Assembly: GCF_033115175.1 (NCBI RefSeq)
Contig: NC_084837.1
Location: 24,692,266 to 24,756,265, forward strand
Direction: 5' to 3'
DNA: 64,000 nucleotides
Origin: Lepus europaeus
Taxonomy: Eukaryota > Chordata > Mammalia > Lagomorpha > Leporidae
This document shows positions 1 to 12,153 of the stretch, in pieces (position 1 is the first letter of the stretch; every line of letters starts with the position of its first letter). The position numbers were made by a program, and so were the translations under genes. Below the pieces are notes generated by a model. That model was not told the origin of the DNA. It saw only the letters and a list, made by a program, of their open reading frames with translations, and made no database searches.

Positions 1-105
1 GTAAAGGAAGACTTTTCTCTCTGTCTCTGTCTCTCTCACTGTCCACTCTGCTTGTCCAAAAAAAATAAAAAAGAAAGGAAGAAAGAAAAAAAGAAAGAAA
101 GAAAT
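1..105 (+). repeat. C-repeat SINE, 3' end only (cut by window edge)
   Basis: The CT-rich segment and 'actctgcttgtcc' tail match the 3' ends of the complete copies at 4950 and 54582. An A-rich and (gaaa)n tail follows. The head lies outside the window. Confidence 0.85.
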
Positions 106-369
106 TCTGGACCGCCACTAAAATCCTTGTAACTGAGTTTCACAAATACCTGTGATGTGGAGAGTGGCTCCAAAGCCTATCGCCCACTTCCGGCAATTGT
201 CGAGAAACTGCTCTGGGCTCAGGCTCCTCCTCCCAAACAGGAAAGGTAATAACCCACACCTCCCAGGACTGCAGGGAGGGGAGAGGACATGGGCGAATGC
301 ACTGAGGGACAAGAGTGGTTTCTACTGTCTGCTGCCTTCAGCTCACCCTGGGTCTGAATGTTCTGTATT

Positions 370-692
370 ACTTTTTAAATTTTTCATTTATTTAATTTAT
401 TTCAAAGTCAGAGAAAGAAACAGATAGAGATCTCCTATCAACTGGTTCACTCCTCTAATGCCTACAACAGCCAAGGCTGGGCCAAGCCAAAGCCAAGAGC
501 CTGGAACTCAATCTGGGTCTCCCATATGGGTGGCAGGGACCCAAGTACTTGAGCCATCACCTGCTGCCTCCCAGGGACGCACGTAAGCCAAAAGCTGGAA
601 TTGGGAGCAGAGCCAGGACTCAAACCCTGGCACTCTGATATGGGATGGGGATGTCCCAAGTGGTATCTTGACAGCTGTGCCAAACGCCATTG
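370..692 (-). repeat. Older C-repeat SINE, reversed
   Basis: It reads as a reverse-complemented C repeat: the T-rich tail complement with 'atttatttcaaagtcagag', then 'ggttcactcc', 'gtctcccatatgggtggcagg' and the reversed tRNA-like head. It is more diverged than the copies at 4950 or 54582. Confidence 0.8.
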
Positions 693-1479
693 TCACTGTC
701 ACCTCACCCACAGCATTGCCCACCAAGCCGTACAGTCACCATCACTGACATCATCAAATTTCCTTGCCCTTAGACCCTCCAAACTTCACGGAGCTAAAAA
801 CGCTCTCGGAGGGCACTGGGAGATGGCAGTTGGGGTCAGGAGAGCTGTGTAGTTAGGTGGGCTTTGCTGTTTCGCAGCTTCCCCATCTGTGACACAGGAA
901 CCCGCTTCTAGCTTTGTCGCGGACTCTCCCTTTGCTGTCTTATTCTGTGTCCTGCAAGGATAATCATAGTATCTAAGACATATCATAGGCATACATACAC
1001 ATATATACATCTGAGTGTATGTATGAATATTGATAGAAGAGACCAAAGTACATCTACCACAATTATCAGGTTTAGGAGAGCGAGGTGGCAATGGTAGTGG
1101 AAAAATTACATAAGAAAAAAAGGTAGACCAAAATGAAAAAGATTTCCTTCTTAAGATACGTTGAGTAAAGGAAACAAGACAAATCGTAGCTGTGTACAGT
1201 GTCATTTGTGGAAAATCCCTTCAGTGGCAGGGTTGCCTGGGGCTGGAATGGAAGGGGAGGTGGCCCGCAGTAGGGCACTGTTTTTTTAGAAGTTACTATT
1301 TATTTATTTTTCCCCCCAGAAACACAATAGGTTATGAAGGGAGCTCTCTGGTAGTGGTGAAAAGTACATGTACTTGCAAAAGCTCAACTACTCATACAAG
1401 CGCCTGGACCTCAATGGGTCCAGTTTATGATATGTGAACCTATACCTCGATATAGTTGATCTTAAAAAATAGTTATGGT
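693..1479. other. Intergenic, nothing recognised
   Basis: It contains AT-rich runs such as 'catacacatatatacat' near 995. No splice-bounded frame, RNA gene or repeat family was recognised. Confidence 0.5.
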
Positions 1480-1788
1480 GAGGCCAGCATTGTGGTGCAG
1501 CTGCCTGCAATGCTGGCATCTCATGTGCACATCGGTTCAAGTCCCAGCTGCTCTGCTTCCAAACCAGCTCCCTGCTAATGTGCCTGAGAAAGCAGCAGGA
1601 GCTGACCTGAATGCTTGGGCCTCTGCCACCCATGTGGGAGACTTGGATGGAGTCCCAGGTCCCTGGCTTCAGCTTGGCCCAGCTCTGGCCATTGTGGCCA
1701 TTCGGAGAGTGAACCAGCAGATGGAAGATCTCTCTGTCTTCCCCCCTTTCTCTGTAACTTTGCCTTTCAAATAAACAAATAAATCTGT
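1480..1788 (+). repeat. C-repeat SINE
   Basis: It has the head 'aggccagcattgtggtgcag', an internal 'ccatgtgggagacttggatgg' and a tail of 'caaataaacaaataaatc'. All are C-repeat landmarks in order. Confidence 0.88.
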
Positions 1789-2415
1789 ATTTATAGCATA
1801 ATACAAATGGAAGATATATGGCATAGAGTCCTGGCTGTTCTATTGGTGTAAATCTGTACAACTTGATTGCGCACACAAGGACTAGATGGTACTGGATGCA
1901 TGGCCATGGCTCACAGATTTTCTAAGCAACAAATAGAAAAGAAATGAGCCGGAGAAGGGTTCTGAAGCAGGGCCGACCCAGCAAGGCTGAGCTCATCGAT
2001 GAGGTTGCCCTAGATGGAAACGAGGTATAGCAGTATTGAGAGGAACAAGCAGAAATAAAGAGAACTGCCTACAGGATCCTGAAGGCAGCCTCATTTTTAA
2101 AGTAACAGGAGCTTTATGCGGTGGACAGCTGGATAAGGCTTAAAGGGAGAGAGACAGTGTTAGCAATGCCAGTGTGGCTGCATTTCAATTCCTTGTGTAT
2201 AGACTATCACAATACTAGCCTTCAAATGCCAACTTTTTAAGACCCCAATTGATACTCAAAAATACTTCCAAAGACATTTAAGGAAACAGCTATTGATTCA
2301 AACGTCAAATGTGTGTGTGTATCAGCCCTGTGTTAATGGTTTGGGAAATTTAAATGACCTAATTAGCTCCCTGAATTTATGGAACTAAGAAGAGCCCAAC
2401 CTCTTTATGCCAATC
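1789..2415. other. Intergenic, nothing recognised
   Basis: No coding exon or familiar repeat was seen. Frames here are short. Confidence 0.45.
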
Positions 2416-2590
2416 CAGTGGCTCTCATCCTGGCTGTGCCCCGGACACAAGTACAGGACTTTGAGAAAGTGTGGAATCCTGAACTCAGCCCCTGGAGGTG
2501 ATGACTCAGTGGGCCTGGGATGCAGCCCAGAGCTATGAACATGCTGCAGGTGACTCAGCCGAGGAGTTAATGTTGGGAACCGCTTTGCTA
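2416..2590. mobile_element. MER5A-like hAT DNA-transposon fossil
   Basis: It opens with 'ccagtggctctcatcctggctg', continues through a 'gatgactcagtgggcctggg' centre and closes with an inverted counterpart near 'ttgggaaccgcttt'. This is the layout of MER5A, a short non-autonomous hAT-Charlie element. It is diverged and carries no coding capacity. Confidence 0.6.
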
Positions 2591-4949
2591 GGCACCTGTC
2601 TTGCTATTTTTATGCAGCCCAAGCATTGCATCATGATTCACCGAGAACATTCTTTTCCAGTTTTGTGATATTCTTTCAGACTGTCGCCAACCCCAGGGTC
2701 GTAGGACTTAAAAGAAATACAAAGCAACTTCCACTGCCACTGAGACTGGCTGCACTTAGAAATAGGTAAAGGAGACAGAGAGGGATGGAATGGATACTCA
2801 TATTTGCATTACAAGGCCTTAAGCTGCAACAACAACACAAAATGTGTCTCCTTTCCTACATCTCCTTTCCTACTTCCGAAGCACCCGTAGTGGACTTGGC
2901 TAACAAACAGTATCTCCATGCTACTGGAGTACAAGGAAATGACACAGTGTCCTGATCTGCCACCCCCACCCACAGACACCTGCCTTGAGAAAAATCATCT
3001 CTTCGCTCATTCCTTCCAAGACTGCGTATTGTCTGCCAGCTCCACACAAGCTGGTTCCCAGGGGCTGGGGACACAGCAGAGGGTGAAGCAGCTGAGGCTC
3101 CCTCCCTCCTTGGCTCACAGGCCAGTTGGATGAGACCCGTAAAAAAACAACAAAGCCGGTGTCAGACTGTTATAGTTGTAATGCAAGGAATTAAAAATAT
3201 GTTGTTACCAGGAGTAAAGGGCAGAGCCACAGAGGGACAAGCACGGCATGATTCCCCCACTGTTTACGAAGTCTCTGGAAGGGTCAAACGCATGGAGGCA
3301 GGGCGTAGAATGGTGGGTGCCAGGGCTGGGGTGAAGAGGAAGTGGGGAGTAGCCGTTCCACTAGGAATGAAGCTACAGTTACGCAAGGCGAGTACCTTCC
3401 ACACATCTGCTCCCAACTGTAAACAACGCTGGACTGCACATGTAAAACTTTCCTTTAAAGGGAAAGTTATATGTTCTTATCAGGAAGTAGGGGGGCGGGG
3501 GGAGACATTTTAAATAAAATTAAAAGCGAAGGGCAGGAGGTAGGATGTGGGTAGTCAGGGGAGGCCTCCCAGAGGAGGAGCCGTCTGGGCGGAGACTCCC
3601 ACAAGAGGGAACCAGCGTGCAGGGCATCCGAGAGGAGCCTGCAGGGCACAACGTGACAGCTGAAGTCTGGCACTCCAAAGGGGTTATGTGCAAAAGCTCA
3701 CACCCAGGGCAGCTGCGGGTGTGGCCTGCAGCACAAGGGGAGGAGAAAGATGGAGAGGGTCGTGGGGGGGGGGGTGGGGCGCAGCCCTTCGTGAAGGGAG
3801 GCAACCAGCCCCAGGTGACATGCCAGCAGGGAGCAGGGCCAGCAAGCAGTCTGAATACCTACCTCCCCCACCCCACTCTCTTGATCTGCTAGTTTCCTTA
3901 TTGGCCAATTCCAACCAGGAGGCAAGAGTCACTACTGATGCAATTCAGTACAAGCCGACAGAGGGTCTGCGCGAGCATCGAGGCCTGAGACCAGGAAGCC
4001 GTGGCTTATTCCAGGAACAATGAGGACGTTGTGCTAGCGCCTCCAAACCATGTGGGCTCCTCTGGGGCTTGTCCCTTGACACCCTTGTCATTAGCCTCAA
4101 TGGCAGAGGCCCCAGCCGTGTAACCACTTGGGCCGTGCTCCATTTGAGTGCCTCTGTGTCTCCTCTCTCAACAGACACGCCACGCCACGTCAACTCTGCT
4201 GGTTCCCACCTCTGAAGTCACGCCTCAGGAGAACAGAGGAAGGCCCGCGGATGCACACGAGCCTGCCACTCTGTGCACAGCTCAGAATCTGTTTCAGGGG
4301 CTCACCATGCAGGTTGGCCAAGAAGGTCCCTTAGGGAGCTTCCAGCTGACTGCTTCCCCGTGTCCCAGAATGGGAGCCAGCAAGGAGCCCTTTTGCCCTC
4401 TGTCTTCCTCCTGGTATTCCACAGACTTTCCTCTCGGTAGGCTGCAGCCAGAGGAAGTTCAGAATACCTAACTAACCATCTGACTGACCATCTCCCTCCT
4501 GCCTGGCTCTCTTCTCCAAAAAACCTAGCCAAGCTGGAAGGCAACCTTCATTATCACGGCCCTCATGTGCTCACCTCCAGCCTTATCACAGGGCATTAGG
4601 AGCAACACAATAAACACCCTACCTGTTATGGGAGAGATTTATATTCTTATTCCCAGCCTAAGTAAGTGGGAACTAAAAACGTTTATAAAACCCTTTCTTT
4701 TTCTACAAACTCTAGCTTTCAAAGCTACTCTTTCTGCAAATCCCATTTTTGACTATCAGAAGCCAAATCTCAACTCCCTTCCAGGCTGCATTCTTTTATC
4801 CCCTCTCAGAGGCAGATACACTCGGGGAAAAAAGGCAAAGCACAGATCTTTCCAGACCATGGCCATCATATCCCCCGTTGAGTGAGAGACAACCACAGCT
4901 TGCTAGCTGATGGAAGTGGACAGAGAGTAAAAGTGAAAAAGACAACCAA
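2591..4949. other. Intergenic, moderately GC-rich, unassigned
   Basis: No gene was recognised. Overlapping frames on both strands between 3.5 and 4.5 kb reflect the higher GC content, not coding: no frame is bounded by convincing splice sites or a long start-to-stop reading. A G-run lies near 3763-3778. Confidence 0.45.
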
Positions 4950-5290
4950 GGCCGCCGGTGCCGTGGCTCAATAGGCTAATCCTCCGCCTTGCGGCGCCGG
5001 CACACCGGATTCTAGTCCCAGTCGGGGCACCAGATTCTGTCCCAGTCACTCCTCTTCCAGGCCAGCTCTCTGCTGTGGCCTGGGAGTGCGGTAGAGGATG
5101 GCCCAAGTGCTTGAGCCCTGCACCCCATGGGAGACCAGGAGAAGCACCTGGCTCCTGGCTTTGGATCAGCACAATGCGCCGGCCGCAGCGGCCATTGGAG
5201 GGTGAACCAACGGCAAAGGAAGACCTTTCTCTTTGTCTCTCTCTCTCTCACTGTCCACTCTGCCTGTCCAAAAAAAAAAAGAAAGAAATA
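4950..5290 (+). repeat. C-repeat SINE, well preserved
   Basis: It is nearly full length with head 'ggccgccggtgccgtggctc'. A near-perfect target duplication flanks it: 'aagacaaccaag' on the left and 'aagacacccaag' on the right, one mismatch. The tail is oligo-A followed by (gaaa). Confidence 0.92.
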
Positions 5291-7299
5291 AAGACACCCA
5301 AGCAAGTTCAGGAGACACACGTTCTGGAGGTAAAACTAATAGAATTGCCTGATGGATTAAATGGTGGGAAGCGAAGAAAACAGGGAAACCAACAATGACA
5401 AAGTGAGTAGCAGACAGTGGTCCATTTCACTAGAATGGAGAATCCTGGAGAAGAAATGGATTGTAGAGGCAGCGTGTGCGGGTCAGGGGGTAGGTGAGAG
5501 GGGAATTCTGGGTTGAACTTAGACATTGAAATGCCAGACACTCATGTGGCAACATTAACTAGGCACTCCAAAGACAGGTCAGAGATGTAGCCTAAAAACA
5601 GCAGTCACCACACAGGTGGTACCCAAAGTCCAACCATGGAAGGCACCAGGCCTGAACCTGTCTGAGGGTCAACCCACAGAAGGCAAAGGAGGAATAACCC
5701 CAACACTACCTCCAGGCAGGCTCTTTGATCTAGCACAACTTTCAAGATCCAAACTCAGGAACCTCAGCTTGTATTCAATTGAGCAACCGCCAGAGAGAGA
5801 GAAAAATGCGCATGTTGGAATTAAGTTATCATTATTGCACAGGCTTTGAGTCCAAAATATGTTGTGAGTATTTCTTTGGGACCAGTCGTGATGAGAAGAC
5901 TCCCAGCAAAGCAGGAGACCAGCGAGAGACAAAGCCTTCTCTCAAAGCTTTGACTCTGCCATCAACAAAGGACACTGCAATTTGCCAGTTGTTCAGCCCA
6001 CCTGGAGAGCAGGCCCTCTAATGATGAAAAATGACCTACACTTTAGTTTTTGGTTATGCACCCCAACATTTTGTTGTTGAGTAGGAGTAAGGAGAAATGA
6101 ACTCATAAACCTCTCTCCCTTAATGGATGGGGCTAACACCATTTCCAAGAATATTTCCAAGGAAATAGCCCCACCTGCTGAAACAAATTTCCAATTGGCC
6201 TGGGGAGGAAAAGGAGAGATGATTTGAGGTCTTTTGCAGGAATTACTATTACTCCCAATTATAACCCTCTTGCTCCCTCTAGAGGTTGATGCCCTGAGTA
6301 GCAACCTGTAAAAGGGGAAAAAAAAAAAAAAATCACTGTATCTTTCTTTACCACTACCAATTTGTCATTATTTAAATACAGAAACAAAATAAAGGCAGAA
6401 CATTAAAACTCCACATACACCGTCCACACACTCTGGAATTAGAATCCCAAGAGGTGCTTCGGAAGCAAAGCCAGACATTGGGCACTTACGGCTTCTCTTA
6501 TACAATGGGGGAAAGCAAGAGACTGCACTGGGCCGCAAGAGCCTATTGTTCCAAGCGACTGATGTTTATTCTGGGAACAGGAGGGAGTTTTTAGGATGGT
6601 GTTCCTCCTCACATCAGGGTGAAGTCACTCCAGAACACCAGTGTCTAGACTTTTGTTTCAGGTTTCCTGAATTTTAAAGAGAACAGCATCGTTGCCAAGT
6701 AACAGTGATGTAGGTGCACAGGAACGTCAAATTGCCTCACGATCCTAATGAGTCTACTCTGGCAGTGATCACAATATGATACTTCATCTCCACAGATCCA
6801 GCAGTTGGGTTATGGGAACACAGCCAGGAGCCACAGACACCAAAGCCTGAGGAAGCTGGGGCCCCCGAGGCCATGCCCCACCGGTTCCACAGGCGGTTCC
6901 AAGGCAGTGTGGGGACTCATTGTCGAAAGCTCCCTTCCAGCCTCAGGACTGTACAACAGAACGGACTCTGAGAACATCTGGGTGGAAGCAGCGATGTTTC
7001 ACAGCTGTGGCTTCTACCTGGGAACAGCGTTTTAGAAATACGGAGCCAGAAGGTGAATGCCTCCAGTTTCGAAGATTCCTGCTGCAAGAATTACTCTTTC
7101 GGAAGGACAAACACCAACCCAGAACCGTTCTTTGCGTTGGCGGGCCGTGGATGGAGAGCAGAAATTCCTCTGGCACGCCCCACATGCTCTGAAGAGGTCG
7201 CCACAAGACTCAGGCAGGTTTAAAGGTGATTCCAGGTCATTTCGTTTTCGATAAAAGTGGCATCTCAAATCATTGGGGCAAGGTGGACTTCTTAATAAA
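5291..7299. other. Intergenic, unassigned
   Basis: About 2 kb with no recognised gene, RNA or repeat apart from an oligo-A run at 6319-6333. Frames of 77-103 codons are unsupported by splice sites or familiar protein motifs. Confidence 0.45.
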
Positions 7300-8254
7300 G
7301 GGCGTGGAGACAAGTGGACCACCATTTGGAAAAAGACACAATGCAACCCATATTCATGCCATTCAAAAGAATCAATTCCAGATATCAGAGGTCTGAGTGT
7401 AAAAAATGAAACTATCTGAGTACTAACAGAGAACAGGAGCAAATTTCTCTTCAATGTCAGTGTAGAGAAGAAGTCTTAATATACAGAGGCAACAAAATAT
7501 TAATAATTGGATCACATGAAAATAAAATATGCATGGCAAAAAATGCAAATAACTGACACACTGGGGGAAAACATCTGCAATACACATACCTTTATATGCA
7601 AAGAGCTCCTGAATATCAAGGGAGAAAGGACCAAAAACCTGATATGAACAGCTCACCCAAAAATATAAAAGACGGCCTTTAAATATATGAAAAAAGTTAT
7701 AGCTAGAAAAATGTAAATGAAATGAACATAGAGATAGCATTTCTTATCTACAGCAAGGCTGCAGAAAAGTGTTCTTGGACACAGCTGGTGGGAATGAAGA
7801 TCGGTTCAAGGCTTGCAGAGGGAAATCTGACAGACAAACTCAGAGATGCGCTTTGCTTTTGCCCCAGCAGTCCTACTTCCGAGAATCCACTTTGAAGATA
7901 AATCTCCAAAGGCAAATACCACAGAATCACCATGCGCAAGGTTCTCCGTTGTGTAACTGCAGAATGTTGGCAGTTGCTGGATGCTGAATGCCCACACGGA
8001 ACCACTACGATTCAGCCACTCAGCTGAACACCGAGCAGCTACAAACAAGAATGAAGAAAGTCGCTACGAATTATACGGAGCGATTCCCAGGACACACTAA
8101 ATGTAAAATGCAAACTGCAAAAGAGTATCTATAGCATGCTACGTTTCATGTAAAACAGGATATAAACAGATATTCTTTAATTTAGACCCATGCTCATATG
8201 CACATGTACTCATGTATTCATTTGTGCAAAAGAAATAGCGAACCAATGAACCCT
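7300..8254 (+). mobile_element. Ancient mammalian L1 (L1M) fragment, ORF2 3' part
   Basis: The sequence resembles the end of mammalian L1 ORF2. Landmarks in order are the 'acatctgcaatacacatacc' region, 'gagctcctgaatatcaa', 'gctggtgggaatgaaga' and 'cccagcagtcctacttc'. It is riddled with stops and indels, so it is an old inactive copy. Confidence 0.75.
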
Positions 8255-8378
8255 AGGTCAGTGAGACTGGCTGTCTACAGTCAATGACTGGCAACAGAGA
8301 ATTGCGAGTCAGAGTCAAGAACCAAACCCAGGGACCCTGACGTGGGATGCAGAAACCTGGGGTGGCATCTGAACCACG
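8255..8378 (-). repeat. Fragment of a reversed C-repeat SINE
   Basis: It holds the reversed 5' half ('aaaccc...gacgtgggatgc...ggcatctgaaccacgaggcc') without the CT-rich or tail portions. It directly abuts a short tandem duplication. Confidence 0.55.
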
Positions 8379-8438
8379 AGGCCAGATGTCCACCTCCCCC
8401 CTCTCCCCAGGCCAGATGTCCACCTCCCCGCTCCCCCC
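8379..8438. repeat. 30-bp tandem duplication (2 units)
   Basis: Two copies of a unit beginning 'aggccagatgtccacctccc' start at 8379 and 8409. The second copy ends where the target duplication of the next SINE begins. Confidence 0.85.
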
Positions 8439-8441
8439 AAG

Positions 8442-8689
8442 TGTTTTTTTTTTTTTTTTTTTTTTTTTGACAGGCGGAGTGGATAGTGAGAGAGAGAGAC
8501 AGAGAGGAAGGTCTTCCTTTGCCGTTGGTTCACCCTCCAATGGCCGCTGCGGCCAGCACATCTCACTGATCCGAAGCCAGGAGCCAGATGCTTCTCCTGG
8601 TCTCCCATGCGGGTGCAGGGCCCAAGGACTTGGGCCATCCTCCACTGCCTTCCCGGGCCATAGCAGAGAGCTAGCCTGGAAGAGGGGCA
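8442..8689 (-). repeat. 5'-truncated C-repeat SINE, reversed
   Basis: A long T-run (tail complement) is followed by the reversed SINE body, which stops inside the head. It is flanked by 'ctccccccaagt' (from 8431) and 'ctccccccaggt' (from 8690), a 12-bp target duplication with one change. The copy therefore inserted already truncated. Confidence 0.88.
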
Positions 8690-8702
8690 CTCCCCCCAGG
8701 TT

Positions 8703-9389
8703 TTTAAAATTTCTTAAAATCTATGGCTGGCCATTTGAGAAACCCCTTCAAGGCCAGAAATGAAGCTAAAGCTTGAACCCAGTGAAGTAGCTAACCGCGG
8801 CTTCTGCTGGTCCCTGGTAGGCCGGGTCTTTTAGTTTGTTAGGAAAGAGCCTAGAGAAAATGTCCAGGACCAGGAGTGTGAAGTCAGAGCAGTCCCACCA
8901 GCAACTCCCTCAGGGATGAGAACCAGCAAAGAGCCTTCAGAGAAAGACGTACCTGGAAAATGCACCTATCTCACTTCAGCTCTGGGAGAAGGGGAAAAAA
9001 TTCCTCTGGAGACGGCCATTCAAAAGCTGGGTCTGCACACAAAATTCCTGCTATTGGGGGTGTGAAAACCTCAAGCTCAGAATTTAAAACACCCCCAAGA
9101 GACTCATGGAAATAAATGCAAGCCCCGAAAGAACACATGTTCAAGTCAGGTTTCCAGTAATTAACACAGAGAATATGACTTTAAGGTCAAAAACCTTTAC
9201 ACACAAGAGGAAACAAATCAAAACCACTGACATTCAACACAACCATATCAAACTCAAATACATGACTCAGATGTGTTTGTGACTAAATACAGAAATAATG
9301 TCATTTTATTTGGTAAACATAAGTGTAAATTATACTAAGTAAAACAGGTAGATATCCTGAGTATCCAAACATGTAAAATATATTATCAT
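8703..9389. other. Intergenic, unassigned (possibly more of the old L1)
   Basis: No firm landmark was seen. It lies between two L1M fragments on the same strand and may be a decayed part of the same element. Confidence 0.35.
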
Positions 9390-10230
9390 ATCTAGAAACT
9401 CGATAAAAAGATTAGGCATGGTTGAAGAAAGAATTAATAAATCTGAAGAAATTATTCAGAATGAAGGAAAGAATAAAGAGAAGGAAAATATAAGGGTGAG
9501 CGCTCAACAAAGCTCTAACCAGAGCACCAGAAGGAGATAATAGAGAAAATAGAGACAAGACAATATACAAAGACACAGGGGCTGGGGTGCGGCACTGTAG
9601 GTTCAGCTGCCACCTGCAACAGCAGCATTCCAGATCAGAGCGCTGTTCAAGTCCTGTCTGCTCCACTTCCAATCCAGCTCCCAGCTAATGTGCCTGGAGA
9701 GCAGTGGAAGATGGCTCAATACTTTGGTTCCAGCTACCCTTCTGGGAGACCTGAATGGAGTTGCTGGCTCAAGGCTTCAACCTGGTCCAATCCCAGCTGT
9801 GACAACCATTTGGGGAGTGAACCAGCAAATGGAGTATCTTTTTCTCTCCCTCTAAGTCATTCAGCTTTCCAAATAAACAAAATAATTTTTTAAAAAAATC
9901 ATATACCTAACAGCTGAAAACTTTCCGAAACTGGTGAAAGGCAAAAATCCTCAGATCCATAGAACCTGATAAATCTTAAAAGAGCTTAAATAAAGGGATC
10001 TACATCTAGACACTGCAGAACAAGAGCAGATCCTAACAGCAGCCAGTGGAAAAAAGACCGTCAATAAAGAAATGAGTTTAATGGCCGGCTTCTAAACTTC
10101 AGCAGATCTTCTCCAGGAAGAAGTAAAATGACCCCCAAAAGAAGGCCCATAATGTAAGAACCAGTGGTAAGTAAAACAAATGGAAAATAGGTAGAAAAAT
10201 CTAAACTAATATGAACTGCATAAGATCAGA
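9390..10230 (+). mobile_element. Ancient L1 fragment, ORF1 region, split by a SINE
   Basis: The stretch 'gttgaagaaagaattaataa...gaagaaattattcag' and, beyond the inserted SINE, 'cagctgaaaactttccgaa' through 'gatctacatctagacac' run in the order of mammalian L1 ORF1. The frame is broken throughout. It ends just before the Tigger-like element. Confidence 0.6.
9578..9898 (+). repeat. C-repeat SINE, diverged
   Basis: It has head 'ggggctggggtgcggcactg' and tail 'caaataaacaaaataa', and is inserted within the old L1 fragment. Confidence 0.82.
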
Positions 10231-10483
10231 ATAATAGCAATACAGTCATGTGTCACATAATATTTTTGATCAAAAACTGACTACATACACAACTATGGTC
10301 CCATAAGACTACAATGGAGCTAAAAAAAAAAAAATCCTACTGTCTAGGGAACACATAACTGAAAAAGCAAGAGAAAAGGAAACTATTGAACAATCAGACG
10401 CCCAAGAAAATCCTCAGTGAAGGGTTCAAGCAGCTTTTGTAGATTCCAACATTCAGCTTAAAAAGTTTAAAAACACGGGTCTG

Positions 10484-10765
10484 GGGGGCCGTGTTGTGGC
10501 ATAGCCAATAAAGCCCCAGCTGCAACACTAGCATCCCAGATGGGTACCAGTTTGTGTCCTGGCTGCTCCAGTACTGATCCAGCTCCCTGCTCATGGCCTA
10601 GGAAAAGCAGCAGAAGATGGCACAAGTGCTTGGGTCCCTGCCACCCACCTTAGAGACCTGGATGAAGCTCCTGGCTTTGGCATGGCCCGGTGCTGGCCAT
10701 TGCAGCCATCTGGGGAGTGAACCAGCAGATGGGAAGATGTCTCGATGTCTCTCTCGCTCTCTCTT
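10484..10765 (+). repeat. C-repeat SINE in Tigger element
   Basis: It has head 'ggggggccgtgttgtggcat' and internal 'ccacccaccttagagacctgg'. It ends in the CT-rich segment without the usual A-rich tail. Confidence 0.82.
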
Positions 10766-10879
10766 AGGGTCCCAGCACTGAAAGATTTTACCAACCAAGC
10801 AGAATGTCACATTATGTGCTTACAAGCAAATCTATTGTCAAACAAGACCAAACCAGCAACCCACTGTGGATCTATTTCT

Positions 10880-11060
10880 AAAAGACCGGCATCTCCTCAG
10901 GAAGAGGCTCGGGCAGGTCCTTCAGGACATGTTCCAGAAGAAGGCACTGTTATCACAGACCTCAGCTCCACAAGCTCATTCTCCTGAAGACGTTCTAGTA
11001 GGACAAGACGCGAAAGAAGACGGCGACATTTCTGATCCCAACCCTGTAGGCGGAAGCTAA
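10880..11060 (+). pseudogene. Tigger-type transposase C-terminal relic
   Basis: One frame reads through a short acidic segment of the pogo/Tigger transposase tail type, with 'GPSGHVPEEGTVIT' followed after a frame change by an 'EDVLVGQD' segment and 'SDPNPVG'. These are landmarks of the Tigger transposase C-terminus. A frame break and loss of the DDE core leave it inactive. It is identified by eye only. Confidence 0.5.
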
Positions 11061-11097
11061 TGTGTGTTTGTGTTTTAATTTTGGTTTTTGTGGATTT

Positions 11098-11417
11098 TGT
11101 TTTTTATTTGAAAGACAGAGATGGGTTTGTGTCTGGGGATTGGGGGGGATTGACTGATTCACCTTCCATCCCCTGGTTCACTTCCCCAGTGGCTGTAACA
11201 GCTAGATCTCGGCTAGGTCGAAAGCGGGAGACAGGAACTCCATCAGGGTCTCCCACGTGGGTGCAGGGTCCCAAGCACTTGGGCCAATTTTCATTGCCTT
11301 CCCAGGTACATTAGCAGGGAGCTGGATCAGAAGTGGAGGTGCTGTGTCTCAAACTAGCACTCCAACACAGATGCCGGCATTCAAAGTGGTGGCTTAACCC
11401 GCTGAGCCACAAGGCCT
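11098..11417 (-). repeat. C-repeat SINE, reversed, in Tigger element
   Basis: It starts with 'tttttatttgaaagacagag' and ends with 'ccgctgagccacaaggcctcc', a reversed C repeat. Confidence 0.85.
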
Positions 11418-11468
11418 CCCTTCCATCTTAGTTTCTAATAAAAAGTTAGAAGAAAAAAAAAAAAACTC

Positions 11469-11707
11469 AGGGTTCAGTGCTGTGGCATAGTAGGCTAAGC
11501 CTCCATCTGCAGTGCTGATATCTCATAGGGGCACCATTTCGTGTCCTGGCTGCTCCTGACCTGGAGGAAGCTCCTGGGTTCTGATCGGCCCATCTCTGGC
11601 CACTGTGGCTATTTGAGGAATGAACCAGTGGATGGAAGACATTTCTCTCGGTCTCTTCCTCTCTCTGTATGTAATTCTACTTCTCAAATAAACAGAATCT
11701 TTTAGAA
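11469..11707 (+). repeat. C-repeat SINE with internal deletion, in Tigger element
   Basis: It has head 'ggttcagtgctgtggcatag' and tail 'caaataaacagaatctttt'. The central 'ctatggcctgggaaagcag' block is missing, so it is about 80 bases short. Confidence 0.82.
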
Positions 11708-11816
11708 ATTTAATTAAAACAAAACCAGGAAAATGCTTATAGACTAAGACAACACAGAAAGAAAATGTTTTATGTACAGCTAGACAATGTGGTTGTGTTT
11801 TAAGATACATGTTATT

Positions 11817-12138
11817 GGGAGCCAGCGCTGTGGCGCAGGGGGTTAACGCCTTGGCCTGAAGTGCCGGTCCCATATGGGCACCGGTTCAAGGCCCAGCTGC
11901 TCCACTTCCTGCTCAGCTCTCTGCCATGGTCTGGGAAAGCAGGAGAAGATGGCCCAAGCCCTTGGGCCCCTGCTCCCGAATGGGAGACCCGGAGAAGGCT
12001 CCTGGCTTCGGATCAGCGCATCTCCAGCCATTACGGCCAATTGGGGAGTGAACCATTGGATGGAAGACCTCTCTGCCTCTCCTCTCTCTGTGTAACTGAG
12101 TTTCAAGTAAAATAAATAAATCTTTAAAAAAAAAAAAA
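11817..12138 (+). repeat. C-repeat SINE, first of two at one target
   Basis: It is full length with head 'gggagccagcgctgtggcgc' and a poly(A) tail. A perfect 15-bp duplication 'aagatacatgttatt' flanks it at 11802-11816 and 12139-12153. Confidence 0.93.
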
Positions 12139-12153
12139 AAGATACATGTTATT

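Noticed and set aside
3545..4471. Several overlapping frames on both strands at 3.5-4.5 kb
   Set aside because: They are mutually overlapping, low in motif content and explained by higher GC content.
11817..12138. tRNA gene suggested by A/B-box-like text in C repeats (e.g. 'ggttcaaggcc')
   Set aside because: C repeats descend from a tRNA, so such boxes are expected. None folds as a complete tRNA with intact arms.
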